Origin: Citrobacter amalonaticus
Lineage (GTDB): Bacteria; Pseudomonadota; Gammaproteobacteria; Enterobacterales; Enterobacteriaceae
Direction: 5' to 3'
NCBI GenBank assembly: GCA_028994555.1
Contig: JARDVN010000001.1
Location: 2,108,001-2,172,000, forward strand
DNA: 64,000 nucleotides
Under the pieces are notes generated by a model. It ran no database searches, was not told the origin of the DNA, and saw nothing but the letters and a program-made list of their open reading frames with translations. Below, piece after piece: positions 20,646 through 30,035 of the stretch. Positions within the stretch are counted from its first letter, which is position 1, and each line of letters starts with the position of its first letter. A program made the translations under genes and the position numbers.

Positions 20646-23600
20646 TATTTTTTAACACTCCCGCTATCGAGCCAGTGTCGGCTATCAATGAGCCCCGTAT
20701 CGGGCATAGTATTGAGTTCCAGATCTACATCACGCTTGCTGAATGACTTATCGGTGTTGCTGGTGATATCCGCAATCATCAGCCGATCGCTGATTAAGCC
20801 CAGTTGGCGCGCCCGTTTGCCTTTGTCGATAGCCAGTCTCACTTTCAGGTACGGTGAACCGTTATCCACGGAGAAGGCGGCGGAAAACTTCTTACGGCCT
20901 TCTTCGCTAAAACGTAAGGTATAAAGCGGTGCGGCGGCCCAACGTTCGGCATCCAGTTGACGATAACCCAGCCGCAAATCGCCACGCATGATGATACTTT
21001 GCGTGGTGTTCTCGCCATTTTCGTCGGTGAATGTCGGCAGTTTTATCTGCCCGTTCTCCGATTCGATATGGCGATAAACGATATCGGCACTGCGAATCAG
21101 GTTATCCATATCAATGGTGCCAATATGGCGAATCGTTGAGTAAGGCTTCAGCGCCGAGGTACGGAAATGGAAGTTAGGAATGCTGTGATTTGCGCACAGT
21201 TGCGTGAGCATCGCGCCAACGGAGGCGGTGCTCTTCGGATCGTCGATATGGCCATTTTTATGGAACGGATACCAGGTGCCGGTCTGATAACCGTGCAGCG
21301 GTAAAATACGCCCCGGCGGCAACGGCAGGTTGCGACGGATAATTGCCTGAATGCCCGGCAGCTGCGAAGGGCGGCCCGTCAGCAGTAGCAGGTCGCAATG
21401 ATAATAGCTCAGCACTTCGCACAGCGCGGTTAGCACTTTATCAATGTTGAACTTACCCGAGCACAAATCGTTATGCACTCTGGCGAGCGGCAGAGTGAGC
21501 ATTACCTCCGCCAGTTTGAAATCGGTCGGACCACCAGCTTTTTGTACTTCGCGGCGAACAAAGCTCTCGACTTCATCACGCAGAGAACCTACCGGCAGTA
21601 GATCGCCGACACGTTGGTTAATCACGATATGCGTTTGCTCGTCCAGCGGATCGAATTGCTCGTATTTACCCAGAATGTGCAACGCGAGGGGAACGAAGAG
21701 TTGCAGGGTGAGCTGCTGGCGCAGCACGGATTCCGCCGCGCTAATATTTTGCGAGCCGCACAGTTGAGACATCAGCGTCTCAACGGATATGACCCCCGTT
21801 TCACGCAGCGCCTGCTCAAAGGCTGGAAGCACATAGGACTGGATGACATCCAGCAGAATATCGTCGCCGGCAATTTTAAAACTGTCGCGAAAACGCTGCT
21901 GCGGGATGATATGGACGTTAGCGCCGCCCCCCACTATGACCATTGCGATCGAGATGATAATCGGTGATGACCAGATCGGTGGTGCCGCCGCCGATATCGA
22001 TAGATGCGATGGATATTCTTTCACGTTGCGTGCTGTCGGGTCGGCTAAGGGCGTCGAAAAACGACTCCGGGTGACCGGCAAAGTTTTGGTTTATCTCGGT
22101 GTAGAGATAAACCAACTGCGCGCAGGACGCTTCATCCCACTCGACCCTGATTTTCGGCAGCGGAATTTTAATGTTTGTCTGACTATGATCTTCTTGCTCA
22201 TCCTCATAAGGATCGTTTTCGCCGTTGTGCCAGCGTAGCGCTTTCCAGACTAAACCGACCGCCTGACGCATACGGTCATCCAGTACGCAACGTTCAGCCA
22301 TCGGCATACCGGGCGGCACGGTCAGAATAATATGGCGTAGCTGACGCGGAATACCTGCGTGTCCCTGACGTATGCGTTGTTCCGGGCTATTAATCTGACT
22401 AATCGCCTGGGTTAATACTTCCGCGAGCATAAAGGTCATCAGCGAGCTGCGGGAATAGCGTGGCGTAAAGACCGGGATGCGATCCATCTCATCTTCGATG
22501 GTGTGTAACGCCTCGCCCCGTTCATCGATCAGATTCGCGAACGGCGCAGCGGTGGCGAGTGGATTACTGTCCTGCACGTAGCTACCGTTGAATCGCCAGC
22601 CCTGACCGTAATATTTTTCATCCCAAAGATAACGTTTAGGGCTGGAGAGGCCGGTTGAACCTTCGCTGCCTTTTCGGCGCGCCGCTAAACGACCCGCTTC
22701 TCCGCCGATACGAGCGATCGTCGGCCACTGGAAGGCATCGTGGCGGCCGCTACGCACCGAGCAGTGATCTTTGCCGAAGAAGGCCTGTGAAAATTCGACC
22801 CGGCTTTCAAAGGGTTCGGTATAAACATGTTCCGGCGCGCTAAGATCGCGCAATTTGAGCACATAGTTGTGCTGCATACCTGAACCTGATTGCCCATGAT
22901 CTTCAATGAGAATACCGCAGGTGCGTGAGTTACCGACATCGAGGATCAAATCAACGGGAATAGGCTTGATAGCGTTAGTTTCCCGATTGGCGATGACCCT
23001 GAACTGCGGCAATTCAATGATGGGGGCGGTCTGACTTTGCAAACCTTCGACGGGAATCGCCATCAGTGAAAGAAGGTTAAGGTAGTGCGCCAGCGGATAC
23101 TGCTGGTTAAGCTCCTGCTCGCGTTCGTCGATATCCCGGCCTTTGCTCGCCTCTTTAAATACCTCTTTCAGCCAGTCGACAATCCACTCTTGCGTGAGAT
23201 ACCAGTTGAGGGCATAGGTGGCTGTCGCCACCGCAAAGGTTGCCCCGGCATTGACATCTTCCTGGTTCGGGCTGAGGTCGGCGGCGGCCTGCTGTTTGGC
23301 CATTACGCGAGTATCGATAGCCAACGTCATTCGATGGCTATGCCCATCCATATCAGGCTTGTCCAGCTTGACGATACGAAAACGCGCCCAGTTTAGCGGC
23401 CCTTCCTGATAGACGTCAGGCGGGCTGAAACGGAGTAGGGGAAGCGGCAACCATGTCCCGTCAAACAGCTTAAGACTCTGCTCAACGGGAATATCGTACT
23501 GGCTTTTAGCCTTCTCGATATTTGCCGGGCTGGGCTGATAAAAATAGTAATCACGCTGTTCGTTGTAGATTAAACGGGTCAATACGCCATTGGCTAATTT

Positions 23601-23714
23601 AACAAATTCACCGGCGGGCAAACGTCCTGGAGACAAACCAAAATCCATAAACTGGATCCCGGAGTCGCCTACCAGGGTTACTTGACGATCAAAAGATACA
23701 ATCTCGGGCAACAT
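20645..23714 (-). CDS. srfB: SrfB-family protein, actin/Hsp70-like ATPase (one homopolymer frame break)
   Basis: The mended protein is 1022 residues. It carries the ASKHA nucleotide-binding motifs: phosphate-1 DLILDVGNSRTCGILIED near residue 257, phosphate-2 SIDIGGGTTDLVITDY near 573, and an adenosine-like motif LTGRPSQLPGIQAIIRR near 780. SrfB proteins are defined by this split actin-like core with large insertions. The break is in C21927-21932, inside NGHSGGGANVHII. It lies 18 bases after srfA and overlaps the srfC start. Cytosolic. It probably forms an NTP-driven switch with SrfC. Confidence 0.9.
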
Positions 23715-23731
23715 AGTTATCTCGTCCCTGT

Positions 23732-25181
23732 TCAGGAATTAGGTTGAAGCATACGAATCGGGAAGGTTTTTTCCCCATCGTTGCTGCCAATACAATCGGC
23801 ATGACCCGCGGAAGGTGATTTGCACTCGATGGTCGGCACAATAAAGTTTGAGCCATCGCTGCAGGTCATTTGCTCAGGGTTGGTAATGTTGAGCGCCCCC
23901 TGCTGCACGTTACCGTTGGCTGGGCCACGGCACGTTACGCCGCTGGACTGGCGGACGCTGACGGTGCCGTTGCCCTGGTCAAAATTATATTGCAGCTGGA
24001 GCGGGCGTCCGGTGTGCTTGTCCTGAATACCGCCATTCACGCGCCATTCGCCGTTAAGAAACTTCGCCGGGCCGTCCGGCAGGGTGGCCGGGAGGGTTAA
24101 CGGTTCGCCCTGCGGCGCAACGAGCGGCGGGGCGGTTACCGGAGTCACGCCCGGAGGCGTCTGCTCGTCGTGGGTATCCTGTACGCCGGGCGGCAGTGGC
24201 GGTTTTACGCTGGCTTCATTTGCGTTAGCCGGCGGCGGCGTCGCATCGCCGTCTACCGCTCTGTCAGATGTGTCGGCAGGCATCGCGGGCACCGTTGAAT
24301 CCAGCGCAGGATGCGCGTCCGCGGTTGACCCTTCCACAATGCCGGGTACGGCGCGAGCGCCAACGGCGGTTTCTGACCCCCTGATCGCCACGTCATGGGT
24401 GCTGGTGGCCGGGTGCGTAGCCACAGGTTCAGCGGTGACCGTGGTTTTATCCGCAGAAAGACCAGGGAGGCCCGGCAGGGAAAGAGAAGGAGCGCAGCCG
24501 CGGAGCAGCCCTAACAGCAGCGCCAGCAGCAGTAACGCCAAAAGTAGCCATAGCAACCAACGCCAGCGCCAGCGGCGCGTTCGAACATCAACAAAGGGCG
24601 CGGGAGCGGGTTCGACGGTTTTTTCCGTGGCGCTGGCCTGCGGCGGAACGGCCGCGAGGGCGGCGGCGGGAACGGACGATGAACTCAGCCAATGCATCGG
24701 GTGACGTTGTTCCCCTTCCGGGTGGACAAACCCCCCAAAAGGTGATCACCAGCGTTCCATTAACGAGATAGACAAACTCATAATCGGGGAAATGGGTCAC
24801 AGATTTAAGCAACTGGGCAAAGACCCGACGATCGCCGCCGGTTCCGCTTTGCTCCGCGTTGAGCAACTGTTCGCTTAGTGACTGCACTGCCATTTGAAAC
24901 GCATTAAATTGCTGGCGCGCCGATTCTCGCTCCGCTTCGCTTGCGCCGCTCCACGGGATAACATCGCCGGGAAAACTGCTGTACCAGTCGGTTCTGTCAC
25001 CGTCCTGATCGTTTTGCGGGATAGCCAGATGACGGGCCAGATCGCGCCCTGCATCAAGACGATAGATGGCTTCGCGTAGCTGGAAGGCCATCTTGAAAAC
25101 AGGATAGCCCGTTTCACCCAGCGCCTTGAATGAAGAGTTATTTCCGGTACGAAGTAGTGGTCCCTGAATCGAATTTCGCAT
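23732..25181 (-). CDS. srfA: SrfA-like bitopic membrane protein (one homopolymer frame break)
   Basis: The mended protein is 482 residues. A cytosolic N-terminal helical domain (about 1-190) holds EAERESARQQFNAFQMAVQS and ends in VYLVNGTLVITFWGFVHPEG. A Leu-rich transmembrane helix lies at about 205-228 (WLLWLLLALLLLALLL), then a long Pro/Ala/Thr-rich linker, then a C-terminal periplasmic domain with four Cys (VTCRGP, MTCSDG, TIECKS, HADCIG) that could form disulphides. The break is in C24731-24736. The name rests on its position before srfB and on architecture. The upstream gene (25231-26376) shares its N-terminal layout. Confidence 0.78.
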
Positions 25182-25230
25182 TATCTAACCCTTAAAGGCT
25201 GTAATTTGACTAAAGCCACAGTGGTGCAGG

Positions 25231-26376
25231 CTAATTTTTGGTCGCGCCGGGCGTCCATTTGAAACCCCAGCCATAGTGCTTATCCATCGACTCGCGGTCG
25301 GGGAAGAAACGGTCAAGGCGTTCAACCTGAATATTGCCATCGACATTTTTGAGCCTGGCGATGGCGGCGACATTATTACGCTGGTCGCTATCCGTGAGCA
25401 TGGATGTAATCGGCTGCTGTTCGGGGACATAGAGGGTGACGGAGGCGTTTGTCCCTTGCCAGTTATCGGTGCCAGCGTAAATGAAGCTATAAATCAGCAC
25501 CTCATCAATGTCCTGCCAGTGGCTGCCGTTGACGAAAAGCCATTCGCCATCCACGTCATTGCCTTCACGCAGATCTTCCTGCAGCAGCAGATACGGTGGC
25601 TGGTCATAGTTGCCGGGCAAATGACTCAGCGCCTCAGCGCCGCTGATTTCACCGTTTTTTAAGCGCACAAAGGCGGCAATATCGAGATCGACAGGCTCTT
25701 TGTGGTCCCCCTGCTTCCACTGCAGATTGATTTTTATCCGGCCAAAATCCTGACGTTTCTCAAGCTTCACGCTGGGATTGGTGTCAGTTAATTCGGTATG
25801 GGTTGGTGTAACAACGGGGAGCGTCACGGCCGGGCGATGTGTAAACCACCACCAGACACCGACGAGTAGGAGCAGCAGTAGCAATAATGCCAGCCAAGGA
25901 AGAAAACCGCGGCACCAGGGGATAACCACTACCGTATGGAGGGGCGCCGCTGTGCTGGCTGTGGCCCAATTGACCAACACCGGTTCGCCGCCGACGCTAT
26001 AGCCGTCGAGGTGGTGTGATTGGGTGAGTAGCGTTTGCAACACATGTGCTGACTTATCTTCGCCGCGCGCGGCCAGCTGGCTGATTAACCCCGCCAGAAT
26101 GTCCTGATATTGCTGACGTTTATTCTCAACAGTCAGCCGTTCGGCGTCATTCAGTGCGGAAAAAGGTTTAGCCAGCCCCTGACGTGCTGTCCACCACTCC
26201 AGGCGTCCTTCGGCATTGCGACGCGCGGTGGCATACAGCAGCGCCAGTGAAGGGGGAAGATGACGATGTATGATACCGACCGTCTCTTCATAGGTTGTCA
26301 GCGTTGCTTCATGAATCGGCGCGGCAGTTGTTAATCGTTGCATAAGCAAATCATTATTGTTGTGGGTGATATGCAT
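25231..26376 (-). CDS. Membrane-anchored TerD-like domain protein, SrfA paralogue
   Basis: A 381-residue protein with three parts. The helical N-terminal domain contains NDAERLTVENKRQQYQDILA and GEPVLVNWATAST, the same layout as SrfA. A transmembrane helix lies at about 155-178 (FLPWLALLLLLLLLVGVWWW). The C-terminal domain reads like TerD: INLQWKQGDHKEPVDLDIAA, then REGNDVDGEWLFVNGSHWQD, IDEVLIYSFIYAG, ASVTLYVPEQQPI and NNVAAIARLKNVDG. The Asp-rich GNDVDGE matches the place where TerD proteins bind calcium. TerD domains are normally cytosolic; here the topology puts it in the periplasm. The TerD assignment is by eye. Confidence 0.68.
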   Translation of the reverse strand: MHITHNNNDLLMQRLTTAAPIHEATLTTYEETVGIIHRHLPPSLALLYATARRNAEGRLEWWTARQGLAKPFSALNDAERLTVENKRQQYQDILAGLISQLAARGEDKSAHVLQTLLTQSHHLDGYSVGGEPVLVNWATASTAAPLHTVVVIPWCRGFLPWLALLLLLLLLVGVWWWFTHRPAVTLPVVTPTHTELTDTNPSVKLEKRQDFGRIKINLQWKQGDHKEPVDLDIAAFVRLKNGEISGAEALSHLPGNYDQPPYLLLQEDLREGNDVDGEWLFVNGSHWQDIDEVLIYSFIYAGTDNWQGTNASVTLYVPEQQPITSMLTDSDQRNNVAAIARLKNVDGNIQVERLDRFFPDRESMDKHYGWGFKWTPGATKN

Positions 26377-26424
26377 GAGATGTGTATCATCGCATCTCAG
26401 ACAGCCGGAACGTTTTCTGCGCTT

Positions 26425-26922
26425 TTAGCGGAGCGTATTTGCTTCTTCGAGAACTTTTATTTTGTGCTTGGCTTCGGCGACCTTTTTCTCAATCGCTGAA
26501 ATTTCGCTGGCGCTCGTTGCCGTTTGTGACTGGCGCTGCAGCTCCTGCAATTTGGCAATTTCCTGCTGGCGTTCGCGGCTTTGAATCTTGCTTGATTTCA
26601 GTTTTGCGAGAGTCTGCGACAGATCCGAACGCACGGCATTTAGCCTTGCTTGTTCATCTGCCAGCTTTTGATTTAAGGTCTGCTGTCTGTTTTGGGTATA
26701 ATCCTGCTGTTGCTTGGCCGATTCATTTTGATATTGGCTCAGGCGAACCTGCTGTTCTTTTTGATCAACCTGCTGACGATAACCACCCGACGTGGCGCAG
26801 CTCAGTTTGGTAATAAAGCTTGGATCTTGTGCGTGTAAATCACAGTCCTGGGGAGACGTAGTACAACCCGTAAGGACAAGGGCGGCAAGAAGTGCGTATT
26901 TTCTCATCAAATAATCCATCAT
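26425..26922 (-). CDS. Coiled-coil lipoprotein of the srf operon
   Basis: About 160 residues. A lipoprotein signal ends in the lipobox LVLTGC (MRKYALLAALVLTGCTTSPQ). The mature part has two Cys (DCDLHAQDP, TKLSCATSGG) and then a continuous Gln/Lys/Glu-rich coiled coil to the end (VDQKEQQVRLSQYQNESAKQ, SRERQQEIAKLQELQRQSQT). MRKY at 26907 is the more natural start than the ATG at 26922. It probably projects from a membrane as a rod. It lies 65 bases after the glycine-zipper lipoprotein and 48 bases before the TerD-like gene. Confidence 0.8.
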   Translation of the reverse strand: MMDYLMRKYALLAALVLTGCTTSPQDCDLHAQDPSFITKLSCATSGGYRQQVDQKEQQVRLSQYQNESAKQQQDYTQNRQQTLNQKLADEQARLNAVRSDLSQTLAKLKSSKIQSRERQQEIAKLQELQRQSQTATSASEISAIEKKVAEAKHKIKVLEEANTLR

Positions 26923-26958
26923 TAGCGTCGAATAACGCTGCTTTAAGCAGTCTTAAAC

Positions 26959-26980
26959 CGGCCGATAATGCTATCGGCCG
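26959..26980 (-). terminator. Strong hairpin between the two lipoprotein genes
   Basis: A perfect 9-bp inverted repeat (CGGCCGATA / TATCGGCCG, four-base loop) lies 6 bases after the stop of the first lipoprotein gene. No clear T-run follows on the minus strand, so it may be a partial terminator or an mRNA stabiliser that sets lipoprotein expression above the rest of the operon. Confidence 0.5.
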
Positions 26981-26986
26981 AAAGGG

Positions 26987-27724
26987 TTAACCAAGGGAGA
27001 TCGCCTGGCGCTGTTCATACAGCTCGTTGGTTTCTTGTTCCAGAGCAGCAATCTTGCTATTGAGATTGGCATATTCTTTGTTCAAATTTGCCAGCTTGCT
27101 TTTCTCTGCACTTGTGGTGGTCGTTTGACCTTGTAAAGCGACCTTATAGGCAGATTCTTTATCCTTCATGCCTTTCATGGTCTCTTTCATCTTGCTGATG
27201 TTGGCATCAATTTGCGCCAGCTGGGTTTTCGCACCGGCTTTATCAAATCCAGCTTTATCTTTTTGGATGCTGATTTTGGTTAAGGTGGCCTGGTTTTCGC
27301 TAATAACTTGTTTCATCGCCAGCGTCGATTTTTCAACCGCTGCGGTATCTTTGCTGATGTCGTTATCCATTGCCTGCAGACGATCGGCGGTGGAGGCATA
27401 ATCTTTTTTCAGTCCGTCAAGATAGTAGTTAGCGGTCATACCTGCAGCACAGCCAGCAGCGCCACCAATTGCAGCGCCGGCAAGCGCTTTCTTCGAGTCA
27501 CCTGCTAGCGCCCCTACTAACGCGCCGAGAGCTGCGCCGGATACGGCGCCTACGCCACAACCTTGTGCACCAGAAGCGCTAAAGAACTGTGATTGTTCTG
27601 TGGTGGTAAGGCGAGGATCCGGCTTTGTCCCAGACAGGAGAGAGCTTCCGGTATTGGCACAGCCTCCAAGTAACAATGCTGCGGAAATCACGATGCATGT
27701 GGTAGTTCGGTTAAATGTATTCAC
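26987..27724 (-). CDS. Glycine-zipper lipoprotein, first gene of the srf operon
   Basis: A 245-residue lipoprotein. The signal ends in the lipobox LLLGGC (CIVISAALLLGGCANTGSS). It is followed by a glycine-zipper membrane segment (AVSGAALGALVGALAGDSKK and LAGAAIGGAAGCAAGM). The rest is coiled coil (LAQIDANISKMKETMKGMKD; KLANLNKEYANLNSKIAALE). Glycine-zipper domains insert into or oligomerise in membranes. AAGGAAAAAG lies before the ATG. This is the operon's first gene; the 600-bp AT-rich region upstream must hold the promoter. Confidence 0.83.
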   Translation of the reverse strand: MNTFNRTTTCIVISAALLLGGCANTGSSLLSGTKPDPRLTTTEQSQFFSASGAQGCGVGAVSGAALGALVGALAGDSKKALAGAAIGGAAGCAAGMTANYYLDGLKKDYASTADRLQAMDNDISKDTAAVEKSTLAMKQVISENQATLTKISIQKDKAGFDKAGAKTQLAQIDANISKMKETMKGMKDKESAYKVALQGQTTTTSAEKSKLANLNKEYANLNSKIAALEQETNELYEQRQAISLG

Positions 27725-28344
27725 AATCTTTTTCCTTAAAAATAATTAAGTAACGACAAGCAAGCTGTATCAACTAAAAATTTAGAATTAGTAATGATTT
27801 TGTCCGACATTACTGATTATTGTATTAGTTATAAGATGTCAAAAGAGCTATTCAAAGAGCATTTAAATAATAAGTAATAAATTAATTGCAATGTGTTATT
27901 ATGTGTTCGTAGGTATCCCGCACTGATAGCTTATGCAATTTTGTGTTTTCGTATCACTTTATGTTGGCCTTGCTGCTGAAACACATCTTTTTCAAAAATA
28001 ATCGACATTTTCGAATTCGTAGGCCTTACCATGAAACATGGGAGGATATCTCCACATAAAATATACATTCCGTGAATATATCTCAACGTCAGACATTTTT
28101 CCAGTGTGTACAATTAGAATGTTGATTCAACTGATTAATCTTTATTAAACACACTAAAGATCATGCCAGAAATGCCGATAAATCACATGTGTGCTGTTGT
28201 CTTTGTTTGTGAAGTAGGTAGGGTTACAGTTCTTGTTTTCACTGATGTAATCTGTATTTGATATCTTAATGTAATGTAGTTTTTTATTAATTGCAGTGTT
28301 TTGTGTATGCGTGGAAGGATGAGTGTACGTAAAGTGGCTAGCTA
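27725..28344. other. Upstream region of the srf operon, about 620 bp
   Basis: An AT-rich region between the first srf-operon gene and IS630. I see no convincing gene; the open frame at 27931-28113 on the minus strand has no family signal. It carries the inverted repeat at 27790-27814 and should contain the operon promoter, but no single -35/-10 pair stands out. Confidence 0.5.
27790..27814 (-). promoter_or_regulatory. Candidate operator: 7-bp inverted repeat upstream of the srf operon
   Basis: AGTAATG and CATTACT form a perfect 7-bp inverted repeat with an 11-base centre, 66 bases upstream of the first ATG of the operon. Spacing of arms (18 bases centre to centre) and position suit a dimeric regulator. 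No regulator gene is adjacent, so any assignment is a guess. Confidence 0.35.
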
Positions 28345-29497
28345 AATAGCTGCGCGGAATAGTAGATCACTGAAAGGGAACTCAGCCCGGATTGTGCGAT
28401 CTGATCAATCGCCAAACCAACCAAAATCACCAACCGGACTGAGCGATGCCGATCATAGTACCAATACCCCGTGGCGAACGACGCCTGATGCAGAAAGCTA
28501 TTCATAAAACGCGTGATAAAAATCATGCCCGCAGACTCACGGCCATGCTGATGCTTCATCGGGGTGAACGGGTCAGCGATGTTGCCAGAACTCTCTGTTG
28601 TGCCCGTTCATCCGTTGGTCGCTGGATTAACTGGTTTACGCACTCAGGTATTGAAGGCCTGAAATCCTTACCCGCAGGGCGCTCCCGACGCTGGCCTTTT
28701 GAACATATCTGCACCCTGTTACGTGAGCTGATAAAGCATTCTCCCGGCGATTTTGGTTATCAACGTTCACGCTGGAGCACCGAATTACTGGCAATAAAAA
28801 TCAATGAGATAACCGGTTGCCAGTTACATGCAGGAACCGTTCGCCGCTGGTTGCCATCTGCGGGGCTTGTATGGCGCAGGGCCGCGCCAACTCTGCGTAT
28901 CCGTGACCCACATAAAGATGAAAAGATGGCGGTAATCCACAAAGCGCTGGATGAATGCAGCGCAGAGCATCCGGTATTTTATGAAGATGAAGTGGATATC
29001 TACCTTAATCCTAAAATCGGTGCGGACTGGCAGTTGCGCGGACAGCAGAAACGGGTAGTGACGCCGGGGCAGAACGAAAAATACTATCTGGCCGGCGCAC
29101 TGCACAGTGGCACGGGTAAAGTCAGCTACGTGGGCGGCAACAGCAAAAGTTCAGCGCTGTTTATCGCTCTGCTGAAGCACCTGAAAGCCACTTACCGGCG
29201 GGCGAAAACAATCACGCTGATCGTTGATAACTACATTATCCATAAAAGCCGCGAAACACAGCGCTGGTTGAAAGCAAATCCCAAGTTCAGGGTAATTTAC
29301 CAGCCGGTTTACTCGCCGTGGGTGAATCATGTGGAACAGCTATGGCAGGCACTTCATGACACGATAACCCGTAATCATCAGTGCCGCTCAATGTGGCAGT
29401 TACTGAAAAAGGTCCGCCATTTTATGGAAACCGCCAGCCCATTCCCCGGAGGAAAACATGGTCAGGCAAAAGTGTAGCGGTATTAGGCGCAGCTATT
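28345..29497 (+). mobile_element. IS630, 1153 bp
   Basis: The terminal inverted repeats begin AATAGCTGCGC at both ends. The element is flanked by CTA on the left and TAG on the right, which is insertion into CTAG with TA duplication, the IS630 target. The 1153-bp length matches IS630 as I remember it. It has cut off the 5' end of the Gp2-like gene on its right. Confidence 0.95.
28446..29477 (+). CDS. IS630 transposase
   Basis: A 343-residue Tc1/mariner-like transposase nearly identical to the Shigella IS630 protein I remember. The N-terminal helix-turn-helix is RVSDVARTLCCARSSVGRWI; the DDE residues are in VFYEDEVDIYLNPKIGADW, TITLIVDNYIIHKS and SPWVNHVEQLWQALH. The frame is intact and the element could be active. 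Confidence 0.95.
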   Translation: MPIIVPIPRGERRLMQKAIHKTRDKNHARRLTAMLMLHRGERVSDVARTLCCARSSVGRWINWFTHSGIEGLKSLPAGRSRRWPFEHICTLLRELIKHSPGDFGYQRSRWSTELLAIKINEITGCQLHAGTVRRWLPSAGLVWRRAAPTLRIRDPHKDEKMAVIHKALDECSAEHPVFYEDEVDIYLNPKIGADWQLRGQQKRVVTPGQNEKYYLAGALHSGTGKVSYVGGNSKSSALFIALLKHLKATYRRAKTITLIVDNYIIHKSRETQRWLKANPKFRVIYQPVYSPWVNHVEQLWQALHDTITRNHQCRSMWQLLKKVRHFMETASPFPGGKHGQAKV

Positions 29498-29500
29498 TAG

Positions 29501-30035
29501 GTTAATTGCTGTACGTGTCGATCTCCACTATCCCAAAATAGTTGATAACGGTGACAATATCTGTTGCTTCCCTAACCTGGAACCTGGGGTGATATCCCGG
29601 ATGCGTGAATCCCTCAGAGCTAAGCTGGAGGCTGACCGTACCCGTAAGGTGCGTGAGGATAAACGCATTTACCGTTGCCCTTTATTTATTATATGGGCGA
29701 AAGAGTATTCTGAATCAGGTAAATGCCACTATCACATTTGCCTGTTGTTCAACAAAGACGCTTACTACCACCTCGGGGATTACGATCAGGACGATAACCT
29801 TAGAGGGATGATCACAGGAGCCTGGTACAGCGCCCTGAGACTGGAGAGAGACGATCACCCTGGTCTGGTCCATTTTCCTGAAAACTGTAAGTATGTGCTA
29901 GACACCAATAGTACTGACTTCCAGCAGAACTACCAGGCGCTGTTAACCCGACTGGACTACCTGACCAAAGTTGAAAGCAAAGTGTTTGGTGAAGGAGACC
30001 GTAACTTCGGCTGTAGCCAAAGAGCCTGTCAGTAA
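29501..30035 (+). pseudogene. Inovirus Gp2-like (YagK/YfjJ C-terminal) gene, both ends cut by IS elements
   Basis: The frame is open from AVRVDLHYPKIVDNGD directly after the IS630 end to a stop inside the IS256-family left end. It contains CFPNLEPGVISRMRESLRAK, then CHYHICLLFNKDAYYHLGDY and FPENCKYVLDTNSTDFQQ. It is colinear with residues about 37-205 of the intact paralogue at 31419-32040, so the first 35 or so residues are missing. The last codons (RACQ) and stop come from the IS at 30022. The HxH motif is shared with rolling-circle initiators. Almost certainly dead. Confidence 0.82.

Noticed and set aside
24084..24704. 206-residue plus-strand frame inside srfA
   Set aside because: Complement of the Pro/Ala/Thr-rich srfA linker; no start signal and biased composition.
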